A stretch of DNA of 64,000 nucleotides from Stenogyne calaminthoides (Eukaryota; Streptophyta; Magnoliopsida; Lamiales; Lamiaceae): positions 27,798,222 to 27,862,221 of the forward strand of contig JBBCBC010000019.1 of assembly GCA_037126765.1 (NCBI GenBank). Direction: 5' to 3'. Position 1 is the first letter of the stretch; each line of letters begins with the position of its first letter. This document shows positions 46,796 through 58,777 of this stretch, piece after piece. The notes beneath the pieces are model-generated. The model did no database searches. It saw only the letters and a program-made list of their open reading frames with translations, and was not told the origin of the DNA. A program made the position numbers and the translations under genes.

Positions 46796-47422
46796 GAGTA
46801 AAAATCGAAAAATTGAAGATTTTCGGATGCATGTAGTTTTCTCGAGAATTCTCTTGAGAAACTCGAGGATAAAATGGAAATCTTGAATCGAGTCTCGAGA
46901 AACTCAGATCATCAAGGTCAATACTCGATGAGCACCTTGAACCTATTCAAGATTTCGATGATCATCTTGAAATTTTATCAAGGTCAATACTCAGTAAGAC
47001 TGATAAAGGGAAATTAGTCCGAAGAAGTAATGACTCATGACTCATTTATTGCTTAAGTGAAACTCAAGAATCATTCTAATAAATACAAAACACCCGAGGA
47101 ATGTTTTTTGGGCGGATCTTTTGAAATTCCTAAAGAAGGTCAACAGTCATTAAATGCTCTGTTACATTTAATCACCAATGAAGTTAAAATGGCGGCTTAC
47201 TTTTCGGGGATCGACCTTTCGCATACCCGATTAATCGTGGATTAATCTTAACCGTTGATTTTCACCTAACCGGCACGACTTCCCACGATCTCAAGCTATT
47301 TAATCCTTTGAAGCCATTCAAGCCAAACTTTATCAAACCCTTCGTTCCCAAAATCCTCTGCAAAGAAAATCCCTTTGCCCAGAAAACCCAAACCCTAAAT
47401 CTTCAAATCTTCAAAATCTCAA

Positions 47423-50400
47423 ATGGCCCCAACCATTTTTGAGAAATTAGCCAAGACAAATAAGCCATGGTACGAATACGTGGTGTCTCTGGAGAGCACG
47501 TCAAATGCCAAGCACGAAGAAGAAGCGCTCCACCTAATCCGATTGGCGAAACTGATGAACCTCGTCGCAAATCGACCAGAGGCGGAGTATACCCGTGAGG
47601 TAATAGAGTTTGTTGCAAATATGGAAATCGATGAGGAAGATTGTATAGAATCTAAGATTTCTGTTTCGCATCTCGAACAATCGATGATATATGTAGATTT
47701 TGTTTGAGAGCTCTATATTATCCCGAAGCATTTGAACAATGTATTTGAGTTGTGCGATAGGGGAGATGATCCCTCATTATATATGTTGGGACGGGAGCAG
47801 GAGTATCTTGACAAGGTTGCCGAGAAACCTGTTAAGTTTGAGGCAACTCTGCACAAACGACATCTACTGCCGAAGTAGAGAGTATTGATGGATATTGTGG
47901 GAAAGTGCATAATGAGTCAATCTGGAAGCTTCGAGCAGATCAGCACTCCCAAACTCCGACTGATGGCGGCGATTGAGGACTCACCCACCAAGGATTTCAA
48001 CCGGTGAAATATCCGATCAAGGTGGTGGACCGAAAGCAAGCCAAGGTCATAAAAAGGGAGGATGATGGGACAATATCTATCAAAGGCAGAATCCTCCACG
48101 CCACCAAAATTGCATTCATTCTGGAGATGTGCCGTGAGGAGGAAGATATTTTTGCCAACTCTACCCCATTCCCTAGGTCCAAAGTGATGTTCAAACCCAT
48201 TGCTGCGAAGAGGACTTTCAAGGGAAAGAAAGAGAAGAAATTGGAATCACCGATTGCGGCTGCTAAAAAGGAAACCCAACAAGCCAGGGTGAGAAATTGA
48301 AGAAGCGGAAAACCCTTGCTCCAAAACACAAAAGGATGGTGGTTCTCACTGATGAAGATGAGGAAAGTGAGACTGAGGAGATTCAGCTTGAGAGCCAAAC
48401 TACTCAGAAATCGCCATTACATGTTTTGGCTCAGGCTATCTCAAAGGCACAGGATTAAACTGAGGAGCAAGTCTTCTCTGAGGTACTTGAAACTTCTCTG
48501 AGCTCAAACAAATTTTCTCAGGAAATTTTCCAAGGACCTCAGACCTCAGAGAAAGTTCAGATTCCCTCTGAGGATATGCCGGGCTCGGACATGAAGATGC
48601 TCAGATTCTCGCGAGGATATGCCCACTCCGGTTCTCGAGCAAGCAGATATTCCCAATTTGGAGGCGCCCAACTCGGACCTCGGAACCAAGTCATATCCGG
48701 ACCGAGGAGCTACCGTCCCAAACCTCGGGAAGGCTGCTGAGCCTCGGTGAGCCGATGAACTTTGAAGAGCTCCCCGAGTGAGTTGTTGATTGACCCTTCC
48801 ATCAACACGAGAGCCCAATGCTCAAGAAAGGAGAAGTCAAGAGACCAAATGGCGGCGGCCAGGAAACGGTTCATTCTTGACCCACCCGAAGGTGAGCTCA
48901 TTCTCTGACCTCCAAGACATCTTCTTCGATTGATGTCAACGGTCTACATCCTCAACCGTGACTCTTCCCGGAGATGCTAAATATTGCTTCATTCAGAGGG
49001 GAAGACTGTGGAACGAGGAGACAGCGTTTTCATTTGAATTCTCGGGGTTCGGAAAAACCAAGCTCGGGATGAAAATCTCGATTTTTGATGAGCTTGTGAA
49101 GAGGAAGGTGGGCTGAGAAACTGGCGAAGTTGGTGCCCTAGCTCCATTGACAAATCTCGGGATGGGGACCAACAAGGGGATGATGAGAGTCAATCTCGGA
49201 AGGAGAAAAGACTCAATCGATCTTGATCGCCGTTGTCGAACATCCTCGATCAAGTTAGCCTTCAGTAACTTTTGGCACAATTAATAATTATGCGGGTTTC
49301 TCAAGTTCCTACCTTTAAATCTATAATGTCGATATCAGATCGAGGCTCAGTGGACACCCAAGCTCGGGTGAAGCCCCCAGTTCAAACCGAAGCTCGTGTT
49401 CGGATCGAGACTTCAGGATGAACAACCAAATCGGAGGCACAAAGAGATCATTAATGCTCTCGAGATTGATCTCACCCTTGATGGAGAAATTGGAGAAGGT
49501 TGAGCCAATCTTGAACAAAATTGCTCGATGGAGGAAGTTTTTGGCCAACCAATCTCGAAGATTGAAGGATTGAGTACTTCTTCAAATCGATGCCGCCAGA
49601 GCTCTATGACGTAAAAAATTGACCTCCATGGAAGCAAAGCTAGAAAACAAGTTGGAGGGGTCAAGGCCGAAGCACGCAGAATCAAGCAAAAGCATCGTGA
49701 GCGCATACAAAATTCTTGAAGCAAAGTTGGTTGAGAGGAATGAGATGCTAGTGAAGAACGTTGTTGAGGAAAATGAGCTCAATGCTCATGACCAAGATGA
49801 TGAGACATGTTCAAGGAAGCTCTCTCGCCAATTTGCACATTTGTCTGAAGAGTTCTTCGTGGCGAAGAACCACCTTAGGCGGCTCAAGGAAGAGCAAGAT
49901 CGATGGCGGGAGGTGCGGAGTGTCAACAAAGAGCAATATCACATGGACACAAAGACTCTCCGTGCTTCTCGCCAGAGTATGGTTCCAAGAAGGGAAAGAC
50001 TGAACCGATCTCGTGCAATTATTGAACGCATCAAGGGCAAGGTTGTTAAAAAATGCCGAGAAGAAGATACTTGCCGGGGCCATGAAGGAGATTGAAGCCA
50101 CCGAGAAGTCAAGTTCAAAGAGGTGGAGAAGCTACCACACTCGGGTTTCGAGGAAACAATGCAGAAGTTGCTATAGAGAAACCGAAAGTGGTAGTGGAAG
50201 ATTGGAACAAGCCGTGCGGTCTTAATTGCCCATCAAGAGAGGGTCAGGGTGATAGAAGAGCCCGAGGGCAAGAGAGCAAAGGCTTCTAAGCCGCCTAGAG
50301 GAAGTCGATATTAGGTAATCAAGATTCCTCGAAGTCCGAGCCCAAGAAGAAAGTCTTCAATACTAGAAGCACTCTGAAAACACTCCAGATTGAACAAGTG

Positions 50401-50948
50401 AAGAAAATTGTTGTTCGCTTTACGGTGTACCGGTGATCGAAAAAGAAAGTCAAGAAGAGCGTAAAAGAAGGAAGGGTTCGAAGGTTCTCAAAAAAGAGGA
50501 GAGGAAGCACTAAAGCACAGAAATGGCCGCACGTTGACAAGTGGATGCCTATCCAGTTCAACGATGCGTGGGAAGAAATCAAGAGAACCTTCTGGTTCTA
50601 CTCTGATGTGCTCAGAGAGTGGAGAGGGGAGAGCTCATATCCGAATGAGGCTTTCATTGATTATCTCCTTACCTTCTATCCGGTACCTTCGTGAGTTGGA
50701 TAAATCTTATGGGATGAAGCAAAGGTGCAAATAACCTCTCCGGTCCATATGTGTACCCCCTCCCCCAGTCGGAGAATGGTCGTGTTAATGAGAAAGCCAT
50801 TTCTCGGAAATATCTCGTCTGTTTGCTTTCGATAGGTCGGCGAGGAAACGATCCGGATATCATCAAAGAAAGAGATGCACTGAAGAAGAGATATTACGGA
50901 ATGTTCAACCTAGAAGTCCCTGCTGATGAGGTTGAAGAGCAGAGTTGA
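47423..50948 (+). CDS. Element C extra ORF between RNase H and 3' LTR (broken copy)
   Basis: Homologue of the extra ORF of element A, in the same position. It starts MAPTIFEKLAKTNKPWYEYV and ends NLEVPADEVEEQS at 50948. The first 94 codons are open and about 75 percent identical by eye to A. Single TGA/TAG stops then interrupt an otherwise alignable frame (near 47706 and 47876). After 48300 the frame shifts repeatedly. The same three zones are visible: globular N-terminus, Lys/Glu-rich middle, and a coiled coil with KEQYHMDT near 49938. Preservation of the same long ORF in two diverged elements shows that it belonged to the family's coding set. Its function is unknown. Confidence 0.8.
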
Positions 50949-51435
50949 AGAACCGAATTGAAGAGCCGAGCTGAAGAACAGAATGAAGACTCAGAAGATG
51001 AAGACTCAGAAGATTCATGTAATCTTTTATATTTTTTTGTCTTTTTTTATTTTGTTCAGATAAGTTTCATTGTAAATCAGTAATATCTACCTATCATCAA
51101 TGAAAATTTATCATTTATGCTCAAAAGATAATATCTCATTATCTTATTTACATGTCTTTTAAAATTTGATATGCCTGAATGATTGTCTCTGAATTAACTG
51201 TATGTTTAAGGGGGAAATTGTTTGAAAATTAAGTATTTGGTGATGAATCCTTTGAAGAGATTCATTACTGAAGAAATTGCTGTGAGATTCCTGTATGAAA
51301 ATTATTGGGAGATTAATTGTTAAGAGACTCATTATTTATGGGGAAATTGTTGAAAATAAACCAATCTTGTAATAGGATAAACTGAAACCTGAGCTTAGGT
51401 TGTATGTTTGTAACAAGATAGGTTTTGGCATCATC

Positions 51436-51449
51436 AAAAAGGGGGAAAT
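51436..51449 (+). promoter_or_regulatory. Element C polypurine tract
   Basis: aaaaagggggaaat directly before the 3' LTR, identical to that of element A. It primes plus-strand synthesis. A similar gggggaaattg also occurs about 230 bp upstream (near 51210) and another ggggaaattgttg near 51340. Multiple PPT copies are a known Sirevirus feature. Confidence 0.88.
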
Positions 51450-53515
51450 TGTTGGGAGATGAATTTAATAAAGATATGATTTTGATTAGATCCCAAAACC
51501 CCCGTATGACATGTTCGAGAATAATCTTGATAGTTGAGTCGATTTAGTTTTAGAGTATTCGGGATGTTATCTCGCAAAATGTATAGTCGTGAGATATAGA
51601 TCGGAAGTTAGGATCTCAAGATTAAAGAACTCAAGAAGTTTCAAAGAAACCGGTTTCGATGAAACCGGTTTAAAAACTCAAGATGAAATCGAGATAATTG
51701 AAGTTTTGATGAAACCAAGTTTCAAGACTCAATATGAAACTGAGATACTGAAGACTCAGTATGAAATTGAGGAACCTAAGACTCAAAGATGAAGACTCGG
51801 ATACCCGGTCGAGACATCTCAGAAAGACTCGAAGACCACAAGACTCGGAAGACTCAAGACCACGAAGACAAAAAAGACCAAGAATCAAGATCAAGAATAT
51901 CAAGGCACAAGAATTACTACGCACTCGAGAATGTAATGAATGCTCAAGATAAAACACAATGTTCCGAGGCACCAACATATCTATCTCGAAGGATGAAATA
52001 ATTGAAGATCGCGATTCCTTAGAAAAATAGATATTTGCCAAGACATTCAAATGCAGACAAAAGGAACTAAGACAAAGTGTTGTTAAGGTTATATCACTCA
52101 GAGATTGTAACCGAAAGAGCCGTTGAGGTGTCTACCTTTAACTGGAGACAAAAGTCAAAAAGAGGAAGACAGCACTGTACCATAGTGACAATCGACAAAA
52201 TGTGGTCATTGAAAAAGATGTCAGAAGTACAAAGTTCCAGACTGCAAAAAGTGAAGACCGGCTACATGAAAGGCTATTGCCTAAAACGTGTTAGGGAGTG
52301 TCAAACCCTAAATATAGCCGTTTCTCACACACCATAATAGGAAACTCTCGGAGCTATCTCTCCAACGGATAGTTTTTCAAGAGTGACCTTGGTGTATGCC
52401 TATAAATACTTGTGACCTTCTACATTGAAAGGTTACGGGAAATTTGTAAGCAACTCAAGAGCTCAAACTTATTATCGCAAAGTTGAAGCACTCGAAAACC
52501 CAAAAATTTCCCAAGTGTTTTATATTGAAGAGAGCTCATTAAACTAATCTTAGCTTGATAAGATATATCCAATGCTTAGTCGAGATATCCTAGCCTTTAC
52601 TTTGTTCTTTATTGTAAAGGATATCTCATCCTAGTTGGAAACCAACCATGAAACCCCAAACCCTTTAGAAGGTAGTTTGAGTGTGATTGTTGGTGAGATT
52701 GGAGTTGTAAAGAGTAAGTAAACTACGCGGAGTAGTCAAAAAGCTCTAGAAGTGAAGTTAGTAAGCTACAGAGGTAGTCTGAAAGCTTGTTTGTGTTTGA
52801 GTAAGTAAACTACGAAGGTAGTCAGAAAGCTCAAGGTTGGGTTGAGTAAGTAAACTACGTGGAGTAATCAGAAAGCTCAGGGCCGAGTTGAGTAAGTAAA
52901 CTACGCGAGGTAGTCAGAAAGCTCAAGGAAGTGATTAGTGAATTTCTCTGAAGAGATCAGAGAGAGTGGACGTAGGAGCTTGAGTCTCTGAACCACTATA
53001 AATTGCTGTGTTCTTTGCTTTCTGTTTTGCTTTGCTTAACTGTTGCATATATTCTGAAAGCACATTTTCACTGACATTTCAGTTGGAATCAATCCACTGA
53101 AGATTGCATATAAATTGAATCACAGACTAATCACTATTCCATTAAAGGAAGGTTTTCAGCAAAAGCTTAAAACGAGTATAAACTAAGGGCCAACCATTCC
53201 GCACATCTGAGTAGCTAGAACAGATAGTTACCAAACTGAACTTACTCTTCTGAGGGTTCAGTAAGTTAGTTATCTGATCCAAGCAACTCAGGATCTCTGA
53301 AACTCAGGACTCAGTTGGGATTATCTGAGGTTTCTGAAAGCAGCTCAGGATCACTGTCTCAGTAGACTTTGACTCAGAGCGATCTGTGCTTCTCAGGACC
53401 AACTCATCAGGACAACCTGACCCAAGCTGACCTCAGTAAGAAAAGTTTTAAAAACACTAAACACGTGTATTCCCCTCCCATACACGTGTAAGACTCGTTT
53501 GCACCGGGACCAACA
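51450..53515 (+). repeat. Element C 3' LTR, 2,066 bp
   Basis: Starts TGTTGGGAGATGAATTTAAT and ends TGCACCGGGACCAACA. TATAAATA at 52401-52408. The right half (from about 52680) keeps normal CAG/CTG triplets, while 51500-52050 shows the CAG/CTG anomaly. The following bases tcttc are the target duplication. Confidence 0.94.
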
Positions 53516-53520
53516 TCTTC

Positions 53521-54502
53521 TCTCATCTGACAGATCATCTCTTTTCTTTTCTTCTCTGTGATCTCTTCGATCATCAGATCTGGTTCTTTCTAGTGATCTG
53601 TCAGTTGGCCTCCTGTTTCTTCTGTTTTCTTGATAGTCTCTGTAGAATCTCTGATACTTACCAAGTTGAGTATTTGATCTTTCAAGTTTCCTGGTAAGTA
53701 GAGCGATCTGTTCTGCTTGACTCATTATGTTTCCAACAGGTTCAGTGGCCTTTGATCTGCTGCTGGTTGCTTTAAATGTAACTGATTTAGACATTGAGGC
53801 TTCAGCAGGTGTCTCGTCTTCATCTGCTTGTCCTCTTTCGATTAAATCGAACTCGTGGGCTTTAAGGCTCAGGAACAAGCTATTCGGCTTCATCTTTGAA
53901 ATGTCTTGGCAATCCTTGATTACCGTGACTTTCATGTCCCATTTCTTGGTGAGAGATCTTAGAATCTTGTAGTTGATATCTTTGTCTGACATCTCTCTTC
54001 CAAGATCTCGTAGTTTATTTACTGACATGGTGATCCTCCCATCGAGCTCGTTGATGGTCTCGTTGGGCAACATCTTTAGCTTTTTGAACTTCACCAGTTC
54101 AGCTTGTAGTCGGCTATCTTTGATCTGATCATTACCTTCGCACATCTCAGCAAGAGTATCTCACATTTGTTTCGCAGTTTTGAGATACTTTATCTTCTCC
54201 TTTGTGACTTTATCCATAGTCTTCATGATTATATGTCTGACGATTGTATCTAGAGTATACAACTTTCTTTCTTCTGCATCCATCAGGGCTGGGCTTTTTC
54301 GTACAAGACTTCCCGGTGCAAAGTCTGGATCTCCTCCAACTGCTGGGTTGTCGTGATATATGATGATGGGTCCTCGTTCAATGACTTCCATCATTCTACC
54401 GCTTATCGATCCTAGATGGTTGCACATATATATAGTCCAATCTGCATACTCATCAATTGAAAACATAGGCAAATCATGATACATGCCAGAGGTATTATCC
54501 AT
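53521..54502 (-). pseudogene. Element D gag N-terminal part
   Basis: Starts at 54502 with MDNTSGMYHDLPMFSIDEYADW. Capsid-like blocks follow (RKLYTLDTIVRHIIMKTMD, LAEMCEGNDQIKDSRLQAEL, LPNETINELDGRI, YKILRSLTKKWDMKV), then an Arg/Asp-rich segment (RSLERTRSDDRRDHREEKK). One TGA at 54161 replaces the Trp codon of the conserved W-D motif. Element C interrupts the frame at 53520; the remainder lies at 36694-38759. D is a distinct family: its gag and LTR differ clearly from those of A and C. Confidence 0.88.
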
Positions 54503-54624
54503 GCTGAGTGATTTTGAAAACGAATGAGTTTTGAAAAATGGTTTTTCAAGATCTGTTCAAATGACCACAAAGATTCTTCCTCAAGAATCGATGATACTCA
54601 AAGCCAGTGGTCTGTAGAACCACT

Positions 54625-54636
54625 GCTCTGATACCA
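54625..54636 (-). promoter_or_regulatory. Element D primer binding site (tRNA-iMet)
   Basis: On the minus strand TGGTATCAGAGC, the standard plant initiator-tRNA-Met primer site, starts two bases inside the 5' LTR border. Confidence 0.93.
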
Positions 54637-54638
54637 CT

Positions 54639-56364
54639 TGTAGGTCCCGAACGGGTTTTGTGAGGGTAGAAGTCTAGAGGGGAGGGGTGAATAGACTTCT
54701 AAAACTTTTAGTGCTGATCAGATGTGAAATGCAGATTACCCGATCAGAGTGCTAGTGTATCAGTAGGAACTGATGTTCAATCTTACTGAGTGCCTGAGGG
54801 CAGATCAGTTTGATATCTGTCAGTCTAACTGAGAGTGCGGAAGCTTGTTTTAACCCGTGTGAAAAACCAGTTTTATCAATAGATTCTTAAGTCAGTTTTC
54901 AACCAGCTGACTAAGGTGTCAACCTGATCATATCAGTTGCTTGGTGCAGACTGAGCTTAACTTAGAATATGTATGCGCTTTTAAACTCAGTTGTGTAAAT
55001 AGTGTAAAGCAATAAGAAAGCAAGTAAATGCACACAAGACTTTTTATAGTGGTTCAGACGAAACCCGTCTTACGTCCACTCTTCCCTTAACACAGGGGAA
55101 CCTTAACCGAACTTAACCGAGCTTAACCGAGCTTAACCTGCGGGACTTATATCCCTCACGGGATGGCCGATATGTTTATTGAGTTCACACTCTACAGATG
55201 TTTATCGAGTTCACACTCAACCGAACTAGAAATCAGAAAAACTAGAATCCCTAGTCTGAAATCTTCCGGGAACAAACTTAACCTAACTTGTGTTTGGGTA
55301 AAGAATGTTTGAGGGTTCCAACTGGAAATCTATCCTGGTGTTTTAGGTAGCCAAAATGCTAGTGGATAGGATTTCTTGCTAAGAACAATGGGATGAACAC
55401 TCTAAGAATAATCTTCAAATATGGTGTTCTTCGAGCGGAAATTCTGAAGGCTTTTTGCTTCATGAGAATCTGCGTTAATGATGTTGTTCCGCTTCGCTCA
55501 ATTGTTCATGTGATAGTAGTTGGTCTCTTTTTTTCTTCCTTTCGAGCAATCCCATTTTATAGACCTCGAAATCAAAGAGCCGTTGGAGAGCAATTTGAAT
55601 TTCGGGTTATATTAGGTAGGTTGTAGGATATGATTGTGACGTGCTCCAATTATCGGCGTGGCCGTAGGCATGATTAGCGTCATTTTTGTCCGCAGCGTCG
55701 TATCCCGCAATGTCAGCTCCTTTTGTGCACGTGTCGCTTTCTCCTTGGCTTCGCGAGGCGGCACTTCAGTAATTTGTCCGTTAGACGATTGACATTCCTT
55801 TTGTAGAAGATTCGTCTTGTCTGGTGTATATTTTTTATTGTCACCAGGTGTGAGCTGACTTGATCAGGTAACTGATCAGTCTACCTTGTTTGAGTCTTCT
55901 GATGCAGATTGTCTTAGCTCAATATGCAGACTCGGCTGAATGTAGGTCTTCAGGTCTTTTGATCTTCAGGTGTCTCTGAGCCTCAGTGTATTCAGTCATA
56001 CTGAGTCTTCAGGTTTATCTGAGTCTTCAGGTTCATCTGAGTCTTCAGGTTCATCTGAGTATTCAGTATCTTCTGTCTTCACCTGATCTTCTGACTTCTT
56101 GTCTTCTGATTTGTTCTTAGTCTTCTGATCTGTTCTTAGTCTTCTGGTCATCTGACCTTATCTGGGTCATCTGATACTTTGACCTGACCTATACATATTG
56201 AGTTCCCCCTCAATATGTGACCTATCTTTTACATCAGCTATCTATACATTTCAGTTGGTCATCTTAATCTGATTCTAAGTCATCAGTCAGCTAACAGGTC
56301 TGACTGGTCCTATTACAACCTGTTTTGGAACATCCATTAAAACTAAAATACAGATTTCCCAACA
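54639..56364 (-). repeat. Element D 5' LTR, 1,726 bp
   Basis: In sense direction it begins TGTTGGGAAATCTGTATTTT at 56364 and ends CGGGACCTACA at 54639, directly followed by the primer site. It is unlike the A/C LTRs except for the TGTTGGGA start. Around 55998-56060 it carries three or four copies of a 21-bp tctgagtcttcaggttcat unit. No 3' partner LTR is present in the window. Confidence 0.9.
55995..56062. repeat. 21-bp tandem repeat in LTR D
   Basis: Three consecutive copies of gagtcttcaggttcatct with small variation, plus a partial fourth (gagtattcag). CAG and CTG are frequent and normal here, in contrast to the anomalous patches of elements A, B and C. Confidence 0.8.
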
Positions 56365-57456
56365 ATATATATATATGCACACAAACATAATATTGAATTT
56401 AATTTCTTTTAAGGTGGTGATGAAATCAATTCGGTTCGTGGATTTCATTCTCAGTTTGTAGGAATGCACTAGAGATATTGGGATGTGGTTGTACCGTTGT
56501 AGTAATCCACATTCAAAGATCAGCAAGAATAATTTGGCAACAAAAATAGGTCCACACGGCATTTAGTGCAACAATTTCGAACCATGCATTTCTCCTACAA
56601 TTTAATTTCAATTTAATTCTTCTTCTTTATTTAAGAAAAAAAAAAGAGTATTATTGAATTCCATAGAGACAACTGGCACTAGATCATAATATTTCTACTG
56701 AGAAAAAAAGAATACAAATTGATAATTAAAGGTGACATTTCCTCAAAAAAATAATAATTAAAGGTGACATGTATACGTAAATTTGTATTTTATTTTATTC
56801 TTATACATATATATACACACTAGTTTAGTGTCAGCGTATTACGCGGTTCTTTAATTAAAAAAACTATATTCATAATATATAATATATATAATAATAAAAA
56901 ATATAATTATGTGCATAAATACATTAAACATGAATTAATAATTATTTTGGGTGTATATTAGTAAACTTGTTTAAACAGTTATTTGAATAAAATTATTGTG
57001 TCATATTCTACATATTCTGCAATTGAGCCACGAATTTCTAACTTAAATTTGAGTATTTCTTTTTATCTTTCTTCAAACTTAAAAAATCAAAATTTGAGGT
57101 AGAAAGAGTTTGCAAATCAGTTATATTACATTATACCACATATTTCAGTTGTAGTATGGAGCATTTGTTTTGGATTTTTAAGTGAGATGATATTTAATTT
57201 TATGTATTACTCCCTTTGTTCCTATTTAATCGTCCAATTTTATCTAAAACTAGTTCCTTTTTATTTTTTAATATGTCAATTTCAATGCAAAATTTTCTTT
57301 AAAAAAAAAGTAAACAGTTAATTAATAGATTTATTGTGATTTATAATACAAATTCAATGTGTAAAAATCTCTTTATACCAAAGTTAATAAAAATTTTGAT
57401 TTGTGTGAATTGATAAAATGGGGGTACGTAGATCGATAATAAGGAAGGGGGGATTA
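56365..57456. other. Intergenic DNA, no gene seen
   Basis: AT-rich spacer beginning with an (at)n run. Near 57208 an actccctttgttcctattt stretch looks like one end of another Stowaway-like MITE, without a convincing partner. Confidence 0.5.
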
Positions 57457-57758
57457 CTCCCCCCGTCTCATTCTTTAAGAGAAATTTGCCATTTTTTTGT
57501 CTCAATCTTTAAGATAAATTTTTTAAAATACTAATAAACAATTCTTTCTACTTTATCACTTTATCACTTTATCACATAAAATACTAATAAACAATTCATT
57601 CTTCTCCCAACTACTCATCACTTTATCACATAAAATACTAATAAACAACTCTTTCTACTTTATTATTTTATCACTTTATTACTATTCTAATAAATCCTTA
57701 TGAACAGTCAGAAACTCTTAAAGAATGGGACAGAAACTCTTAAAGAATGGGACGGAGG
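57457..57758. mobile_element. Stowaway-like MITE, 302 bp
   Basis: Ends ctccccccgtctcattcttt and (complement) cctccgtcccattcttt are inverted repeats extending to taagag. TA is duplicated at both borders (57455-57456 and 57759-57760). The interior has repeated actttatcac and aatactaataaaca units. No coding capacity. Confidence 0.85.
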
Positions 57759-57759
57759 T

Positions 57760-58573
57760 AGTATTTGTTTATCCATGTGATTGTAGTGTTAATGAATATG
57801 TTTTATAGGTTATGTTATAGGAGTGTAGCATTGAGTTTTTGAAATCAGATTTTAAAATTCAAATTAGATATTAATTCAATTATCGACTAATCTATTTAGA
57901 TTTCTCTATTTAACTAAATATTATTGAATGTTTTTGTTATTAATGATTCAATGATTTTTTTGTTATTATTGTCGTTGTTAGTTCCGAGCATGATTATTTT
58001 ACTAACCGAACATATGATCATTTCTACCTAGATAAAATTAGACTTAAATGGATTCAGTTAATTGCACAACAGATAAAATTAAATAAATACGATGAAAATC
58101 AAAACATGCAATTCCCGGTTGCAAGATGTGGTGTCTTAATTTGGTGTCTATATATTCGAACAACGAGCAATTGTTTTGTAAGTATCAAAGTATGTAATGA
58201 ATATTTTTCTGACAACATATCATGTCAATTTGTTTGAAACAACAAAATCGAATTTTCGTTAGATCTTAATTTCCTTAACCTTTCCAAAGTCTTTGATGGC
58301 TAACTAGTTGAGTTAGGTATTGTCTGATTACCAGTATAATACTAGTCTATATCTATAATTTCATGTGTCCAATTAGGTCATTCTTTAATAATACAAAAAT
58401 AAATAAATAAATCTACCAATGAAATAACCTAGCATATGTTCCACTAATTATTTTATTCAAATCGACCTCAAATACTGCATAATGCGCTATTTTACTTAGT
58501 GATTTGGAATCAGTGGAATTTTTCAATTTGGACAAGCTAAAGTTTTGCAAAATTATTTTCCATGACAGATGAG
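57760..58573. other. Intergenic DNA, no gene seen
   Basis: AT-rich sequence with no supported gene or further repeat. The right edge is the left target duplication of the SINE. Confidence 0.5.
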
Positions 58574-58758
58574 TTTTTTTTTTTTTTTATCGGACAAAAT
58601 TAGTTGTTAGTAGTTAGTACATCAAACACCCAAATACTCCACGAAATCGTCAATGCACCTTATAACTCCCATAACTCTAAATTCATTTACAGAGGGAATC
58701 GAACATGGGTCTCCCACTCAAATGAGGAGCTCAGTGGCCAGGTGGGCTAAGCCACCTG
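58574..58758 (-). mobile_element. tRNA-derived SINE with 19-bp target duplication
   Basis: A perfect direct repeat attttccatgacagatgag flanks it at 58555-58573 and 58759-58777. Read on the minus strand, the head shows an A-box (tggcttagcccacctgg) and a B-box (gttcgattcc), and the tail is a run of about 15 A. This is a complete SINE of 185 bp. The perfect duplication suggests a fairly recent insertion made by LINE machinery. Confidence 0.92.
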
Positions 58759-58777
58759 ATTTTCCATGACAGATGAG

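Larger units (their letters stand above)
38765..53515 (+). mobile_element. Element C: full-length Sirevirus-like Copia retrotransposon, 14,751 bp
   Basis: Both LTRs, a tRNA-iMet primer site, gag, protease, integrase, RT/RNase H, the extra ORF and a PPT are present in sense order. The target duplication tcttc is perfect (38760-38764 and 53516-53520). It is inserted in the gag of element D, in the opposite orientation. It belongs to the same family as A, B and E. At nearly 15 kb it is very long for Copia; the 3.5-kb extra ORF and 2-kb LTRs account for this. Its coding frames look shredded, but most differences from element A fall at CAG/CTG sites, so part of the damage may be sequencing error. 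Confidence 0.95.

Noticed and set aside
38765..53515. Methyl-C deamination or RIP-like mutation as the cause of the CAG/CTG changes
   Set aside because: That would give C-to-T and G-to-A; here C and G are kept and the middle base is lost or displaced.
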